Below are positions 51,138 through 59,731 of a stretch of DNA of 64,000 nt, piece by piece. The DNA comes from JAFGSI01 sp041287425 (lineage in GTDB: Bacteria > Chloroflexota > Anaerolineae > Anaerolineales > Villigracilaceae). The notes below the pieces were generated by a model. The model was not told the DNA's origin. It searched no databases and saw nothing but the letters and a program-made list of their open reading frames with translations. The DNA lies in assembly GCA_041287425.1 (NCBI GenBank), contig JBEULG010000003.1, positions 1 to 64,000 on the forward strand. The letters are read 5' to 3'. The position numbers and the translations under genes are program-made. How positions within the stretch are numbered: the stretch's first letter is position 1; each line of letters opens with the position of its first letter.

Positions 51138-52424
51138 TCACTTGTGTTCGATCTTCAATTTCAAGAAATGGGTGGCACACGAGATGCACGGGTCGTAGGA
51201 GCGCACCAGGTGCTCGGCGGTCAGCGTGGCTTCGGCCTGTTCCATCTTGACCAGTTTGGGCGCCAGGGCAAACAAATCGGCCTCGATGCGCGGCAGGTTC
51301 TGGGCAGTCGGCGGGACGATGCGCGCCCGCTGGATGCGACCCTGTTTGTTGATGGCGTAACGGTGGTAGAGCAGGCCGCGCGGCGCCTCGGTCGCGGCTG
51401 CGCCTTCGCCGGCCTTCAACTTCAGGGTAGCGTGGGCCGGCCCCTGCGGGCGATAGTCGCGGATGTGCTCGATGGCCTCGGCGTAGAAGTGAACCAGTTC
51501 GATGGCGCGGGCAATCAGGCTTTTGTACGGATTGCGCAGCGGCAGGACGAGGCCCGATTCCTTCAGCGCCTTTTGGGCTTCGGCGTGCAATTGGGCGTGA
51601 TTGAGATTCAGGCGCGCCATCGGGCCGACCAGGTAGGGCGTCCCCTCGACGGTGTAAGAATGGAGAGCGTTGGAGTGACGGACGTGCGTCTCCAGGTAGG
51701 CTTTCTCGAACTCGCTCACCGGCGTCTTGCGTCCGTTCGAAGACCAGACTTCGCCCTCGATGACGCCGTACTCCTCGGGGTGATGCAGAGCGACGAATTC
51801 GTAGTCCACTTCCAGGTCGGGGTAGGGCAGGTCTTTGGCCCAGCGGACGCATTCGCGCGCCGCCTCCAGGCCCCATTCCAGGTCGGGCAGGAGGGCTTGC
51901 AGCGGTGCGGCCTCGGGCCAGCGGTAGAAGCCGCCCACGCAGACGTTGACCGGGTGCACCGAGCGCCCGCCGATGGCTTTCAGGATTTCGTTGCCGATTT
52001 TCTTCAGCCGCAGGGCGTTCTTGACCACCTCGGGGGCGATTTCGGCCAGTTCGAGCGCCGATTCCTTGCCGAGCAGGTCGGGGGCTTGCAAGAGGTAGAT
52101 GTGCAAGGCGTGGCTCTCGATGTATTCGCCGCAATACAGCAGACGGCGCAGCAGGCGCACCTGCGGGCTGACTTGAATGCCCAGGATGCTTTCGAGGGCG
52201 TAGACCGAACTCATTTGATAGGCGACCGGGCAGATGCCGCAGATGCGGGCGGTGATATCGGGCACCTCTTGCAGGAAGCGTTCGATGAGAAAGCCCTCGA
52301 AGAAGCGCGGCGGCTCGTAAATGTCCAGCCGGACCTCGGTCACGGCGCCATCGGTTAAGCCGATGTACAAGCCGCCTTCGCCTTCGACGCGCGCCAGGGC
52401 GCCGACCTCGATATTTTCTTTCAT
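51138..52424 (-). CDS. hydA: NiFe hydrogenase alpha (large, catalytic) subunit, group 3b type
   Basis: The 428-aa subunit binds the NiFe(CN)2CO centre that oxidises H2 or reduces protons. The N-terminal metal motif RICGICP (R60, C62, C65) and the C-terminal motif DPCISCATH (411-419, C413 and C416) supply the four cysteines. After His419 come nine residues (FLKLKIEHK), the tail that the maturation protease removes. The short length and the beta-gamma-delta-alpha gene order match the cytoplasmic NAD(P)-linked hydrogenase/sulfhydrogenase of Pyrococcus. AAGGAGG precedes the ATG. Confidence 0.96.
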   Translation of the reverse strand: MKENIEVGALARVEGEGGLYIGLTDGAVTEVRLDIYEPPRFFEGFLIERFLQEVPDITARICGICPVAYQMSSVYALESILGIQVSPQVRLLRRLLYCGEYIESHALHIYLLQAPDLLGKESALELAEIAPEVVKNALRLKKIGNEILKAIGGRSVHPVNVCVGGFYRWPEAAPLQALLPDLEWGLEAARECVRWAKDLPYPDLEVDYEFVALHHPEEYGVIEGEVWSSNGRKTPVSEFEKAYLETHVRHSNALHSYTVEGTPYLVGPMARLNLNHAQLHAEAQKALKESGLVLPLRNPYKSLIARAIELVHFYAEAIEHIRDYRPQGPAHATLKLKAGEGAAATEAPRGLLYHRYAINKQGRIQRARIVPPTAQNLPRIEADLFALAPKLVKMEQAEATLTAEHLVRSYDPCISCATHFLKLKIEHK

Positions 52425-52436
52425 AAAGGGCCTCCT

Positions 52437-53225
52437 TTACTTTGTACCGCTAGGAAGGGCCGCCTCGGCGGCTTTGCGGAAGGCTGGCGCATGGGCGTTG
52501 AAGTTGCGCAGCAGCAGATGGGTCTCGCCGGCGAAGCGTTCGGTGGCCACCAGGGTGGGCACCAGCGAGTCGAAGTTGCCCTGCGGCCAGGGGCCGAAAC
52601 AGCCGTAGCAGCCGCGTCCGTTGGCCGGGCAGATGGCCCCGCAGCCGGCCTGGGTGACCGGCCCCAGGCAGGGGCTGCCGTGCGCCACCAGCACACAGAC
52701 CGCCCCGCGCCGCTTGCACTCCAGGCAGACCGAGTATTGAGGCAGATTGGGCTTGCGGTTTTGCAGCAGGGCGGCGATGCATTCCAACACCAGGTGTTTG
52801 TTGACCGGGCAGCCCCAGATTTCCAGGTCAACCTTGATCGTTTCGGAGAGGGGGGTCGCCGTGTTCAGGTATTCCAGGTATTCGGGATGGTCATAGACGG
52901 CGCGGGCGTATTCTTCGGCGTCGGCAAAGTTGCGCAGCGCCTGGATGCCGCCCGAGGTGGCGCAAGTGCCCAGGGCGATAACGAAACGCGCCTCCTCGCG
53001 AATTTCGCGAATGCGCTCAATTTCATGCGGGGTGGTCACCGACCCCTCGACCAGGGCGATGTCGTAGGGTCCGGGTTTGACCGCCCGCGTCGCTTCCAGG
53101 AAATAGGCGATATCCACCGCGCCGGCCAGGTCAAGCAGTTCGTCCTCGAGGTTCAGCAGGGAGAGTTGACAGCCGTCGCAGGAGGAAAATTTGTAGACGG
53201 CGACCGTCGGTTTTTTGGCAGCCAT
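52437..53225 (-). CDS. hydD: NiFe hydrogenase delta (small) subunit
   Basis: The 262-aa subunit carries the iron-sulfur clusters that link the NiFe site to the flavin module. The proximal-cluster motif SSCDGCQ (C16, C19), LGTCATSGG (about 91), and the later Cys in VCLECKRRG, HGSPCLGPVTQAGC and GCYGCFG are all visible; the C-terminal clusters resemble three 4Fe-4S sites. No Tat signal, so the enzyme is cytoplasmic, as in group 3. It is adjacent to the gamma gene with no gap (53225/53226). Confidence 0.95.
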   Translation of the reverse strand: MAAKKPTVAVYKFSSCDGCQLSLLNLEDELLDLAGAVDIAYFLEATRAVKPGPYDIALVEGSVTTPHEIERIREIREEARFVIALGTCATSGGIQALRNFADAEEYARAVYDHPEYLEYLNTATPLSETIKVDLEIWGCPVNKHLVLECIAALLQNRKPNLPQYSVCLECKRRGAVCVLVAHGSPCLGPVTQAGCGAICPANGRGCYGCFGPWPQGNFDSLVPTLVATERFAGETHLLLRNFNAHAPAFRKAAEAALPSGTK

Positions 53226-54104
53226 TTAGTACTCCTCCACATTGACATAGCGTTGTAACACGCTGAAGGGGAAGACCGGCCCGTCTTTGCAGATGAAATA
53301 GGGGCCGATCTGGCAGTGCCCGCAAGAGCCCTGGCCGCATTTCATGTTGCGTTCGAGCGAGACGAAGATGCGCTCGGCGGGGATGCGCCGCGCCAGGCCC
53401 TCGTAGATGACGAAGCGAATCATGATTTCCGGGCCGCAGGTCAGGACGGCGGTGTTGCGCGGGTCAATGCGGAAGTTGTAGAACCACATCGGCACCACGC
53501 CGACGCGGCCGTCCCAGTTCTCGTCGCCGCGGTCAACCGAGATTTCCATCTGGATGTCGTGGCGCTTCCATTCTTCGTGCTCGTCGGGGTACATCAAATC
53601 TTTGGGCGTGCGGGCGCCATACAGCAGGGTGACCTTGCCGTATTTTTCGCGGTTGCGGATGATGTGATAAATGGCCGGCCGGAGGGGCGGAAGGCCGATG
53701 CCGCCGCAGGCCAGGACCAGGTCGCGGCCCTCGATTTGTTTCATCGGCCAGGAAGTGCCAAACGGGCCGCGCACGCCGAGTACATCGCCCACCTTGAGGC
53801 GGCCGATGTTCTTGGTGACCGTGCCGACGAAACGAATGGTGTGACCCACCAAACGTTCCTCGTCTTCGGGGTCTGAACTCATCGAGATGGCCGATTCTCC
53901 GTAGCCGGGCAGGTAGAGCATGTTGAACTGGCCGGGCTGGAAGTGGTAGCGCTCGCGCACTTGTGGGTCAATGAAGCGCAGCCAGAAGGTCGAGATGCCC
54001 TCCGTCTCCGGCGTGATGCGGACGATTTCGGCCCAGTCGGGCTGAATCAGTCTGCCGGGGTGGCCGGCGGTGGGGGGTGCAGATTGGGGCAACAGGGATG
54101 TCAT
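53226..54104 (-). CDS. hydG: Hydrogenase gamma subunit, FAD/NAD(P)-binding
   Basis: The 292-aa ferredoxin-reductase-like subunit passes electrons between the clusters and NAD(P)H. FAD-binding region: RYHFQPGQFNMLYLPGYGESAIS (begins about 50, cited in part as QPGQFNML). NAD(P)-binding region: LACGGIGLPPLRPAI. A 2Fe-2S motif lies at the C-terminus (CGQGSCGHCQIG). This matches HydG/DHOD electron-transfer subunits. Its start overlaps the beta-subunit stop by ATGA. Confidence 0.94.
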   Translation of the reverse strand: MTSLLPQSAPPTAGHPGRLIQPDWAEIVRITPETEGISTFWLRFIDPQVRERYHFQPGQFNMLYLPGYGESAISMSSDPEDEERLVGHTIRFVGTVTKNIGRLKVGDVLGVRGPFGTSWPMKQIEGRDLVLACGGIGLPPLRPAIYHIIRNREKYGKVTLLYGARTPKDLMYPDEHEEWKRHDIQMEISVDRGDENWDGRVGVVPMWFYNFRIDPRNTAVLTCGPEIMIRFVIYEGLARRIPAERIFVSLERNMKCGQGSCGHCQIGPYFICKDGPVFPFSVLQRYVNVEEY

Positions 54105-55228
54105 GGGTTCACCTCCGCGCGCAGGGCAGCGATTTCGGCGAGGTGGTCAATTTTGGCCGGGCACCAGGTGAGGCAGCGGCCGCAGCCGGTGCAACCGAGC
54201 ATGCCAAATTGCTCCTTCCAGGCACCGAATTTATGCGTCAACCACTGGCGGTAGCGGGCGCGGATGGTGGGGCGCGTGTTGCCGCCGAAGACGTAGGAGT
54301 AGGCCGGGTTGAAGCACGAATCCCAGACCCGCGTCCGGCTGGCCTGTGTGGCGGTCAGGTTGACGCTGTCGGTGGCGTCCCAGCAGAAGCAGGTCGGGCA
54401 GACCTGGGTGCAGTTGCCGCAAGACAGGCAGCGTTTGGCTACATCGTCCCAGCGGGCGGCTTCCAGGGTTTCGGGTTCGGTCAGCAGGCCGGGCAGGTCG
54501 CTGGTATCCAGGCTGCGGCTCATCTCTTGCACCGCCCTGGCCAGTTTCTGATTGGCGATGTTCTGGACGAAGGCCGACGGCAGGTCGTATTTGCGTTTCG
54601 AGAGCAGGCTGCGGCCGAGTTCGGAGCCGATTTCGACCAGGAAGATGTCGTCCAGTTCGGTCAGGCACAGGTCGTAACTGCCCTCTACCTTCGGCCCGCT
54701 GCCCATCGAAGTGCAGAAACACGTCCCGGCCGGATGCAGGCAGTTGACGGCGATGATGAACAACCCCTCCCGCCGCAGCCGGTAGGTGGGATCGTAGAAA
54801 TCGGGGCGGATGAAGATTTTATCCTGGATTTCGATGGCGGCCAGTTCGCAGCCGCGCACGCCAATCAGGGCGTAACGCGGCGTGTCTGTCTCTGTCTCGA
54901 CGTACTCCCAGCCCTGTCCTTTGCGGACGGTGAACAATTCCACGCGCGGCGGGAACAGGAATTTCTTCCACGAATCGGCGGCGGGGATGAAGTCGAAGTA
55001 ATTGTTGCTCGCTCCCTGCACCAGACGAAAATGGCCGGGCTGCTGTTCGGTCTGGACACCGCGCGGCAGGTCGGCCAGGCTCTGAACGTCGCTATAGACG
55101 ATGCTCTCGTCTTGCTGGCGCGGCCCAACCGTCTGATAACCGTTTTCGCGCAGGTCAGCGAGCAGCAGGTCGAACTCGGCCTTGGGCAGGGCGACCGTCG
55201 TTCCCCGGCTGATGGTGATGTCAAGCAT
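54101..55228 (-). CDS. hydB: Hydrogenase beta subunit, 4Fe-4S
   Basis: The 375-aa protein has an N-terminal domain of the HydB type (about 1-220), with the CELAAI Cys and NCLHPAGTCFCTSMG motif, and two C-terminal 4Fe-4S ferredoxin motifs: CLSCGNCTQVCPTC (about 252) and CTGCGRCLTWCP (about 350). The same fold is found in the sulfhydrogenase beta subunit. I start at the ATG at 55228 because GGAGG lies 6-7 nt upstream; upstream in-frame codons lie inside the previous gene. It overlaps the preceding cNMP-binding gene by 8 nt. Confidence 0.94.
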   Translation of the reverse strand: MLDITISRGTTVALPKAEFDLLLADLRENGYQTVGPRQQDESIVYSDVQSLADLPRGVQTEQQPGHFRLVQGASNNYFDFIPAADSWKKFLFPPRVELFTVRKGQGWEYVETETDTPRYALIGVRGCELAAIEIQDKIFIRPDFYDPTYRLRREGLFIIAVNCLHPAGTCFCTSMGSGPKVEGSYDLCLTELDDIFLVEIGSELGRSLLSKRKYDLPSAFVQNIANQKLARAVQEMSRSLDTSDLPGLLTEPETLEAARWDDVAKRCLSCGNCTQVCPTCFCWDATDSVNLTATQASRTRVWDSCFNPAYSYVFGGNTRPTIRARYRQWLTHKFGAWKEQFGMLGCTGCGRCLTWCPAKIDHLAEIAALRAEVNP

Positions 55229-55703
55229 TCTTTTCCTCCGGATTGGCAAACATATCGATCAATTGCAGGCGGGTGACCATCAAGCGGCTGGCGACCACAT
55301 TGGCCAGGCGGCGCATGACCAGGTATCCCAGGTCGCGGTCTTGGTCGCAAACTTGGCGCAATTTTTCGGCATCCATACAAGCCACTTTGCCGTTCAACAC
55401 CGCCGTGGCCCCGGCGGTGCGCTGACGCACCAGCGGCGTCACGCTCGACCAGCCGAATACATCGTGCTGTTCACAGGTGTAGATGCGCACCTTCCCCCGG
55501 TGAGGGACGAAAATTTCGAGCGCCACGCGCCCTTCCAGGACGATGTAAACGTAATCCTGTTTATCGCCTTCTTTGAACAGCGTCTCTCCCGCTTTGACCG
55601 GACGCAACGTGGTAATCTCGGCCAGTTTTTCCAGGTGTTCGGGGGAGAGGGTCCCGAACCAGGGGATTTTCTTGAGTTCTGTGATGACTTCAGGATTTGC
55701 CAT
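55221..55703 (-). CDS. Cyclic-nucleotide-binding-domain protein, first gene of the hydrogenase operon
   Basis: The 160-aa protein is a single CRP-like cNMP-binding beta-roll (about 10-130). It has LKKIPWFGTLSPEHLEKLAEI at the start, then AGETLFKEGD and YIVLEGRVAL, and an arginine in the RQRTAGATA phosphate-binding cassette. A C-helix (about 130-155) follows, but there is no DNA-binding HTH. It may regulate the hydrogenase directly or bind a nucleotide. GAGGAGG lies 6 nt before the ATG. Similar genes occur at the head of group 3b operons. Confidence 0.88.
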   Translation of the reverse strand: MANPEVITELKKIPWFGTLSPEHLEKLAEITTLRPVKAGETLFKEGDKQDYVYIVLEGRVALEIFVPHRGKVRIYTCEQHDVFGWSSVTPLVRQRTAGATAVLNGKVACMDAEKLRQVCDQDRDLGYLVMRRLANVVASRLMVTRLQLIDMFANPEEKNA

Positions 55704-55971
55704 GTGCGACCTCCTCGGGGACAAGAAAGGCGGCTTCGGCATTTCTACAGTTTTCCAACCGATACAATCTTACCAAATTATGTGCGATTTCTCACAAAGC
55801 GCGGGGTGAAATTTGTCCCTTCTCCCTGCCGCAGATTGTCACTTTTCTGACTGCAGGTCGGGCTGTCTTAGCCGCGCCATCTATGCGCATCGGGGTTTTT
55901 TGCCGAAAGTGCCTATTTCCCCGGGCGATATATTTTCCGCCGCGGACGTGTGGTATAATCGCCCCGCTCGT
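55704..55971. other. Intergenic region between the hydrogenase operon and tRNA-His
   Basis: The 268 bp hold the hydrogenase promoter/operator on the minus strand and, on the plus strand, a TATAAT (55954-55959) for tRNA-His. No other gene is evident. Confidence 0.7.
55781..55796 (-). promoter_or_regulatory. CRP/FNR-like operator upstream of the hydrogenase operon
   Basis: On the minus strand the 16-mer TGTGA-GAAATC-GCACA differs from the CRP palindrome TGTGA-N6-TCACA by one base. It lies upstream of a TAAGAT -10 (plus strand about 55765-55770), where it could replace a poor -35 and give activator-dependent transcription. Confidence 0.5.
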
Positions 55972-56044
55972 GGTGCCTGTAGCTCAATGGCAGAGCACTT
56001 GACTGTGGATCAAGGTGTTGTGGGTTCGACCCCCATCAGGCACC
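55972..56044 (+). tRNA. tRNA-His (anticodon GTG)
   Basis: A 73-nt cloverleaf: acceptor GTGCCTG (55973-55979) with CAGGCAC (56037-56043), D-arm AGCTCAATGGCAGAGC, anticodon loop CTGTGGA with GTG, and T-arm with GGGTTCGACCCC. The encoded G at 55972 can pair with discriminator C56044, the G-1:C73 identity pair of tRNA-His. CCA is not encoded. A TATAAT lies 12 nt upstream, and a terminator follows. Confidence 0.95.
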
Positions 56045-56052
56045 CCTGAGAG

Positions 56053-56074
56053 GCCTCCGCCGGGAGGCTTTTTT
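56053..56074 (+). terminator. Rho-independent terminator of tRNA-His
   Basis: GCCTCC-GCCG-GGAGGC (6-bp stem) followed by TTTTTT. Confidence 0.9.
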
Positions 56075-56151
56075 GTTTGAAAGAGTCTGACGGGGGAAAA
56101 ACATCGATTGGGCGGGATGCGATACAATTGGAGTCTGGAAAGGAGCCGCCT

Positions 56152-57480
56152 ATGACCCGTCGCCTGATTGCCCTGTTTCTATTGATTCTCCCGCTGACAG
56201 CCTGTGCGCCGGCCGCCCCGACTCCGCTGCCGACCCCGACGCTTGTCCCCACCCCCGTGCCGGATGTGCTGTACGTCGATCCCGACCGCGATTTGGGCGC
56301 TATCAGCCCGTATGTCCTCGGCTCGAACTACGGGCCGATGCACGCCGTCCCGCCGGATATGCTGCCCTGGGCGTTCGAATCGGGGATCACAGCGCTGCGC
56401 TTCCCCGGCGGAGCGTGGGGGGATTCGATTGATATCCAGCCGTTCCAAATTGATCAATTCATGGTCTTTTGCGAGCAGATGGGCGCCATGCCGACCATCA
56501 GCGTCCGTCTGCTGGGAGGGACGCCCGAAGCAGCCGCCGAGTTGGTGCGTTACACCAACATCGAAAAAGACTACGGCGTGGTGTACTGGTCAATCGGCAA
56601 CGAGCCGACCCTCTACGAGGAGCAGACCGGCGAGCCGTATGACACCGTCCGCTTCAACGCCGAGTGGCGGGCGATTGCCGAGGCGATGCTCAGGGTAGAC
56701 CCCGACATCCAGTTGATGGGGCCCGAATTGCACCAGTGGGGGACGGATTACGCTTCCACGCCGAAGGACTCGGCCGGCCGCGACTGGATGACCGAGTTCC
56801 TGCGCGCCAACGGCGACCTGGTGGATGTGGTCACCGTCCATCGTTATCCTCTCTGGCGGCCCGGCGGGCAGATGGTCACCATCCCGGAGATGCGGGCCAA
56901 CACCCAGGAATGGACCGATCTGGTCGTCTATCTGCGCAGCCTGATTTGGGAGATCACCGGCCGCGACCTGCCCATTGCCTTCACCGAGGTCAATTCCTCG
57001 CCGACCAGCGTGATGATGGGCGAGGCCACTCCCGATTCGTACTACAATGCCGTCTGGTACGCGGATGTCTTGGGACAGTTGCTGACGCAGCATGTTTTCA
57101 TGGTCAATCAGTGGGTGTTGTCGCAACGCAGCACCGGCCTGGGTTTGTTCTATGGCAGCCAGATTCGTCCCACCTACTACACCTTCCGCATGTATCAGCA
57201 TTTCGGCGAGCGGCTGGTCTATTCATCGTCCGGCTTGCCCGATCTCTCGATCTATGCCGCCCGCCGCGCCGACGGCGCCCTGACGCTGATGGTCATCAAC
57301 CTGGGCGATGCGCCCCAAACCGCCCGCTTGCAGATTGCCGGGCTGACGCCCACCCAGGCCGAGGTCTGGCGCCTCGACCGCAGCCACAACGCAGAATATC
57401 TGGGCCTGCAGTCCCTGCCCGCTGATGGCCGCCTCGATTTGCCGGAGCAGTCGGTCACGCTGTACATTCTCGCGCCCTGA
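56152..57480 (+). CDS. Lipoprotein with GH39/GH51-like TIM barrel (putative glycosidase)
   Basis: The 442-aa protein has a lipoprotein signal ending LPLTAC (Cys about 18), then a Pro/Thr linker. The barrel resembles clan GH-A enzymes such as GH39/GH51: LRFPGGAWGDSID (about 86), YWSIGNEPTLYEE (acid/base Glu in NEP, about 150) and AFTEVNSSP (nucleophile Glu, about 282). A C-terminal beta domain (about 375-442) follows. It would act outside the membrane on arabinose- or xylose-containing glycans; the exact substrate is inferred only from fold resemblance. AAAGGAG precedes the ATG, and a TACAAT lies at 56123-56128. Confidence 0.78.
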   Translation: MTRRLIALFLLILPLTACAPAAPTPLPTPTLVPTPVPDVLYVDPDRDLGAISPYVLGSNYGPMHAVPPDMLPWAFESGITALRFPGGAWGDSIDIQPFQIDQFMVFCEQMGAMPTISVRLLGGTPEAAAELVRYTNIEKDYGVVYWSIGNEPTLYEEQTGEPYDTVRFNAEWRAIAEAMLRVDPDIQLMGPELHQWGTDYASTPKDSAGRDWMTEFLRANGDLVDVVTVHRYPLWRPGGQMVTIPEMRANTQEWTDLVVYLRSLIWEITGRDLPIAFTEVNSSPTSVMMGEATPDSYYNAVWYADVLGQLLTQHVFMVNQWVLSQRSTGLGLFYGSQIRPTYYTFRMYQHFGERLVYSSSGLPDLSIYAARRADGALTLMVINLGDAPQTARLQIAGLTPTQAEVWRLDRSHNAEYLGLQSLPADGRLDLPEQSVTLYILAP

Positions 57481-57527
57481 TGAGAACAACGGCTCGTCTC
57501 TGACATAGGACGAGATAAGGAGAAGAA

Positions 57528-59624
57528 ATGGCTTACTTTGCAATTTGCATCTTTCTCTCGGCGTTTTTGCTCTTCCAGGTGCAGCCGATGATTGGGCGCT
57601 ACATTCTGCCCTGGTTCGGCGGGACGCCGGCGGTCTGGTCAACGGTGATGTTGTTCTTCCAGGTTCTCCTGACCGGCGGGTATGCTTACGCCAACTGGCT
57701 GATTCGGCCGGGGCGGCGGCGCGAGGTCGTCCACCTCGTCCTGCTGGGCATTTCGGCGGCGCTGATGATCGGCCTGGGGCTGACGTGGAAGTCGCCCATC
57801 ACCCCCAGCGCGGCCTGGAAACCGGCCGTGAATGTGTTCCCAGTCTGGGAGATTTTCAAACTGCTGGTCATTTCGGTTGGGTTGCCTTATTTCCTGCTTT
57901 CCTCCAACAGCCCGCTGATGCAGGCTTGGTTTCACCGCCGCTTCCCGGCCAGGACGGCCTACCGTTTGTACGCTCTCTCGAACCTCGGCTCGTTTCTGGC
58001 GCTGGTCAGTTATCCCGTCCTGATCGAGCCGCGTTTGCGCCTGTCGGAGCAGGGCTGGATGTGGTCGCTGCTGTATCTGGTTTACGCCGGCCTGGCCGGC
58101 TACGGGGCGCTGCGCGCCTTGCGCGGCGAACAGGCGGCGGGTGCGGAGGAGAGGCCGGCGGCCTCGGCGGAGGCGGCGCCGCGCCCGGCGGGGCGTCTCT
58201 ACCTGCTCTGGATTTTGCTCGCTGCGACGGCCTCGATTCTGCTGCTGGCCGTCACCAGCCACATCACCCAAGAGGTGGCAGTCATCCCCTTCTTGTGGGT
58301 CCTGCCGCTGACGATTTATCTGCTCACCTTCATCCTGGCCTTTTCGGGCGAGGGCTGGTACGCGCGCCAGTGGTTTCTGGTGCTGATGTTCGTCGCCACC
58401 TTATTGTATGGCTGGGCGCTGGTTTCGGTGGAGACGCTCAGCATTCTGGTTCAGATTGCCATCTACTCGTTCATCCTGTTCGTCGGCTGCATGGTTTGTC
58501 ACGGCGAACTCTATCGCTTGCGTCCCCATCCGGCACATTTGACCTCGTTCTATTTGATGGTCTCTATCGGCGGCGCGCTGGGGGGCATTTTCATCAACTT
58601 CGCGGCCCCGTTCATTTTCGAAGGCTACTGGGAGATGCCGCTCGGTTTTCTGCTGTGCTGGCTACTCTTCCTGGCCGTCATGGTAATGCGTCCGGAGCCG
58701 ATTCGCTGGCGGGCGGTGTTTTTGCTCAACCAGGTGTTGGTGTTCAGCGCCATCTTGATTGCCGGCGCCCTGGCCTTTCAATACATCCGCGCCGATTTGA
58801 AAGGTTCCCTCTACGCCGAGCGCAATTTCTACGGCGTGGTGCGGGTGCGGCCGGAGGCTGAGCAGGAAGGCGGCCTCCCCGACCGAATCATCTTGATTCA
58901 CGGCATCACCATCCACGGGGCGCAGTTCCTCGACCCGCAGCGCCGCGACCAGCCGACCATGTACTTCAGCGAGACCTCGGGGGCGGGCGTGGCCCTGCGC
59001 AATTACCCGCGCCCGGAGAGGGGATTGCGGGTGGGCGTCTTGGGGCTGGGCATTGGCACTCTGGCGGCCTACGGCCAGCCTGGTGATGTCTTCCGATTCT
59101 ATGAAATCAATCCGGCGGTCATCTCGCTGGCCGAAGGGCAGGGCGGCTATTTCACCTTTTTGCAGGACAGCCCGGCGGCCATCGAAATCGTCCCCGGCGA
59201 CGCCCGCCTCTCGTTGGAAGCGGAACTGGCCGGCGGCGGCTCGCAGGAGTACGATTTGCTCATTCTGGATGTTTTCTCCAGCGATTCCATCCCCGTTCAT
59301 TTGCTGGATGTGGAGGCCTTCGAACTCTACCTCCGGCACTTGCAGCCGGAGGGCATGCTCCTGGTGCATATCTCCAACCGCCACCTCGACCTGGTGCCGG
59401 TCGTCTGGACCCTGGCCGACCACTTCGACCTCGCCTTCGCGCTGATTGACGATCCCGGCGGCCGGCCGGCGGTTTCGCGCTCGTTGTGGGTTCTGCTGGC
59501 CCGCGACCCGGCCCTGCTGCAAGCCCCGGCCATCCAGGCCCGCATCACGCCTATGGAGGGCTACACTTCCTCTATCCGCCTGTGGACGGATGATTACAGC
59601 AATCTGTTTCAGATTTTGAAGTAA
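57528..59624 (+). CDS. Membrane protein fused to a spermidine-synthase-like domain
   Basis: The 698-aa protein has about 10 or more membrane helices (about 1-440), beginning with the family-typical ILPWFGGTPAVWSTVMLFFQ. A soluble Rossmann domain (about 450-690) resembles polyamine aminopropyltransferase: VLGLGIGTLAAYGQPGD, FYEINPAVISLA, DARLSLE, DLLILDVFSSDSIPVHLL. The aminopropyl-donor substrate is made by SAM decarboxylase, which is not in the window. The real reaction of these fusions is often unclear. AAGGAGAAGAA lies before the ATG. A long hairpin follows the gene. Confidence 0.85.
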   Translation: MAYFAICIFLSAFLLFQVQPMIGRYILPWFGGTPAVWSTVMLFFQVLLTGGYAYANWLIRPGRRREVVHLVLLGISAALMIGLGLTWKSPITPSAAWKPAVNVFPVWEIFKLLVISVGLPYFLLSSNSPLMQAWFHRRFPARTAYRLYALSNLGSFLALVSYPVLIEPRLRLSEQGWMWSLLYLVYAGLAGYGALRALRGEQAAGAEERPAASAEAAPRPAGRLYLLWILLAATASILLLAVTSHITQEVAVIPFLWVLPLTIYLLTFILAFSGEGWYARQWFLVLMFVATLLYGWALVSVETLSILVQIAIYSFILFVGCMVCHGELYRLRPHPAHLTSFYLMVSIGGALGGIFINFAAPFIFEGYWEMPLGFLLCWLLFLAVMVMRPEPIRWRAVFLLNQVLVFSAILIAGALAFQYIRADLKGSLYAERNFYGVVRVRPEAEQEGGLPDRIILIHGITIHGAQFLDPQRRDQPTMYFSETSGAGVALRNYPRPERGLRVGVLGLGIGTLAAYGQPGDVFRFYEINPAVISLAEGQGGYFTFLQDSPAAIEIVPGDARLSLEAELAGGGSQEYDLLILDVFSSDSIPVHLLDVEAFELYLRHLQPEGMLLVHISNRHLDLVPVVWTLADHFDLAFALIDDPGGRPAVSRSLWVLLARDPALLQAPAIQARITPMEGYTSSIRLWTDDYSNLFQILK

Positions 59625-59661
59625 ACCGATTCGGTCTTTTGCTGTTGGGCGAGAAGTTAAA

Positions 59662-59717
59662 GCATCGAATTGCACGAAGGATATAGAGGCTTCTATACCA
59701 TTCGTGCAATTCGACGC
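59662..59717. repeat. 56-bp palindromic GCATCGAAT element
   Basis: GCATCGAATTGCACGAA (59662-59678) pairs with TTCGTGCAATTCGACGC (59701-59717), one mismatch in 17. An inner TATAGA/TCTATA stem continues the hairpin. The core matches the direct repeats at 10689-10764 and, in part, those at 13329. There is no T-run, so it is a repeat more than a terminator. Confidence 0.75.
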
Positions 59718-59731
59718 GGGAAATACGAGGT

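Noticed and set aside
50590..52134. 514-codon minus-strand frame starting inside the hydrogenase gene
   Set aside because: Only its last 158 codons form a protein (maturation protease from ATG 51066); the rest is an out-of-frame shadow of hydA.
55972..56044. tRNA-His as an integration site for a genomic island
   Set aside because: No integrase gene and no repeated copy of the tRNA 3' end were found in the window.
56077..56151. 25-codon N-terminal extension of the glycosidase-like lipoprotein
   Set aside because: The extension lacks a ribosome site and would bury the signal peptide; AAAGGAG supports the ATG at 56152.
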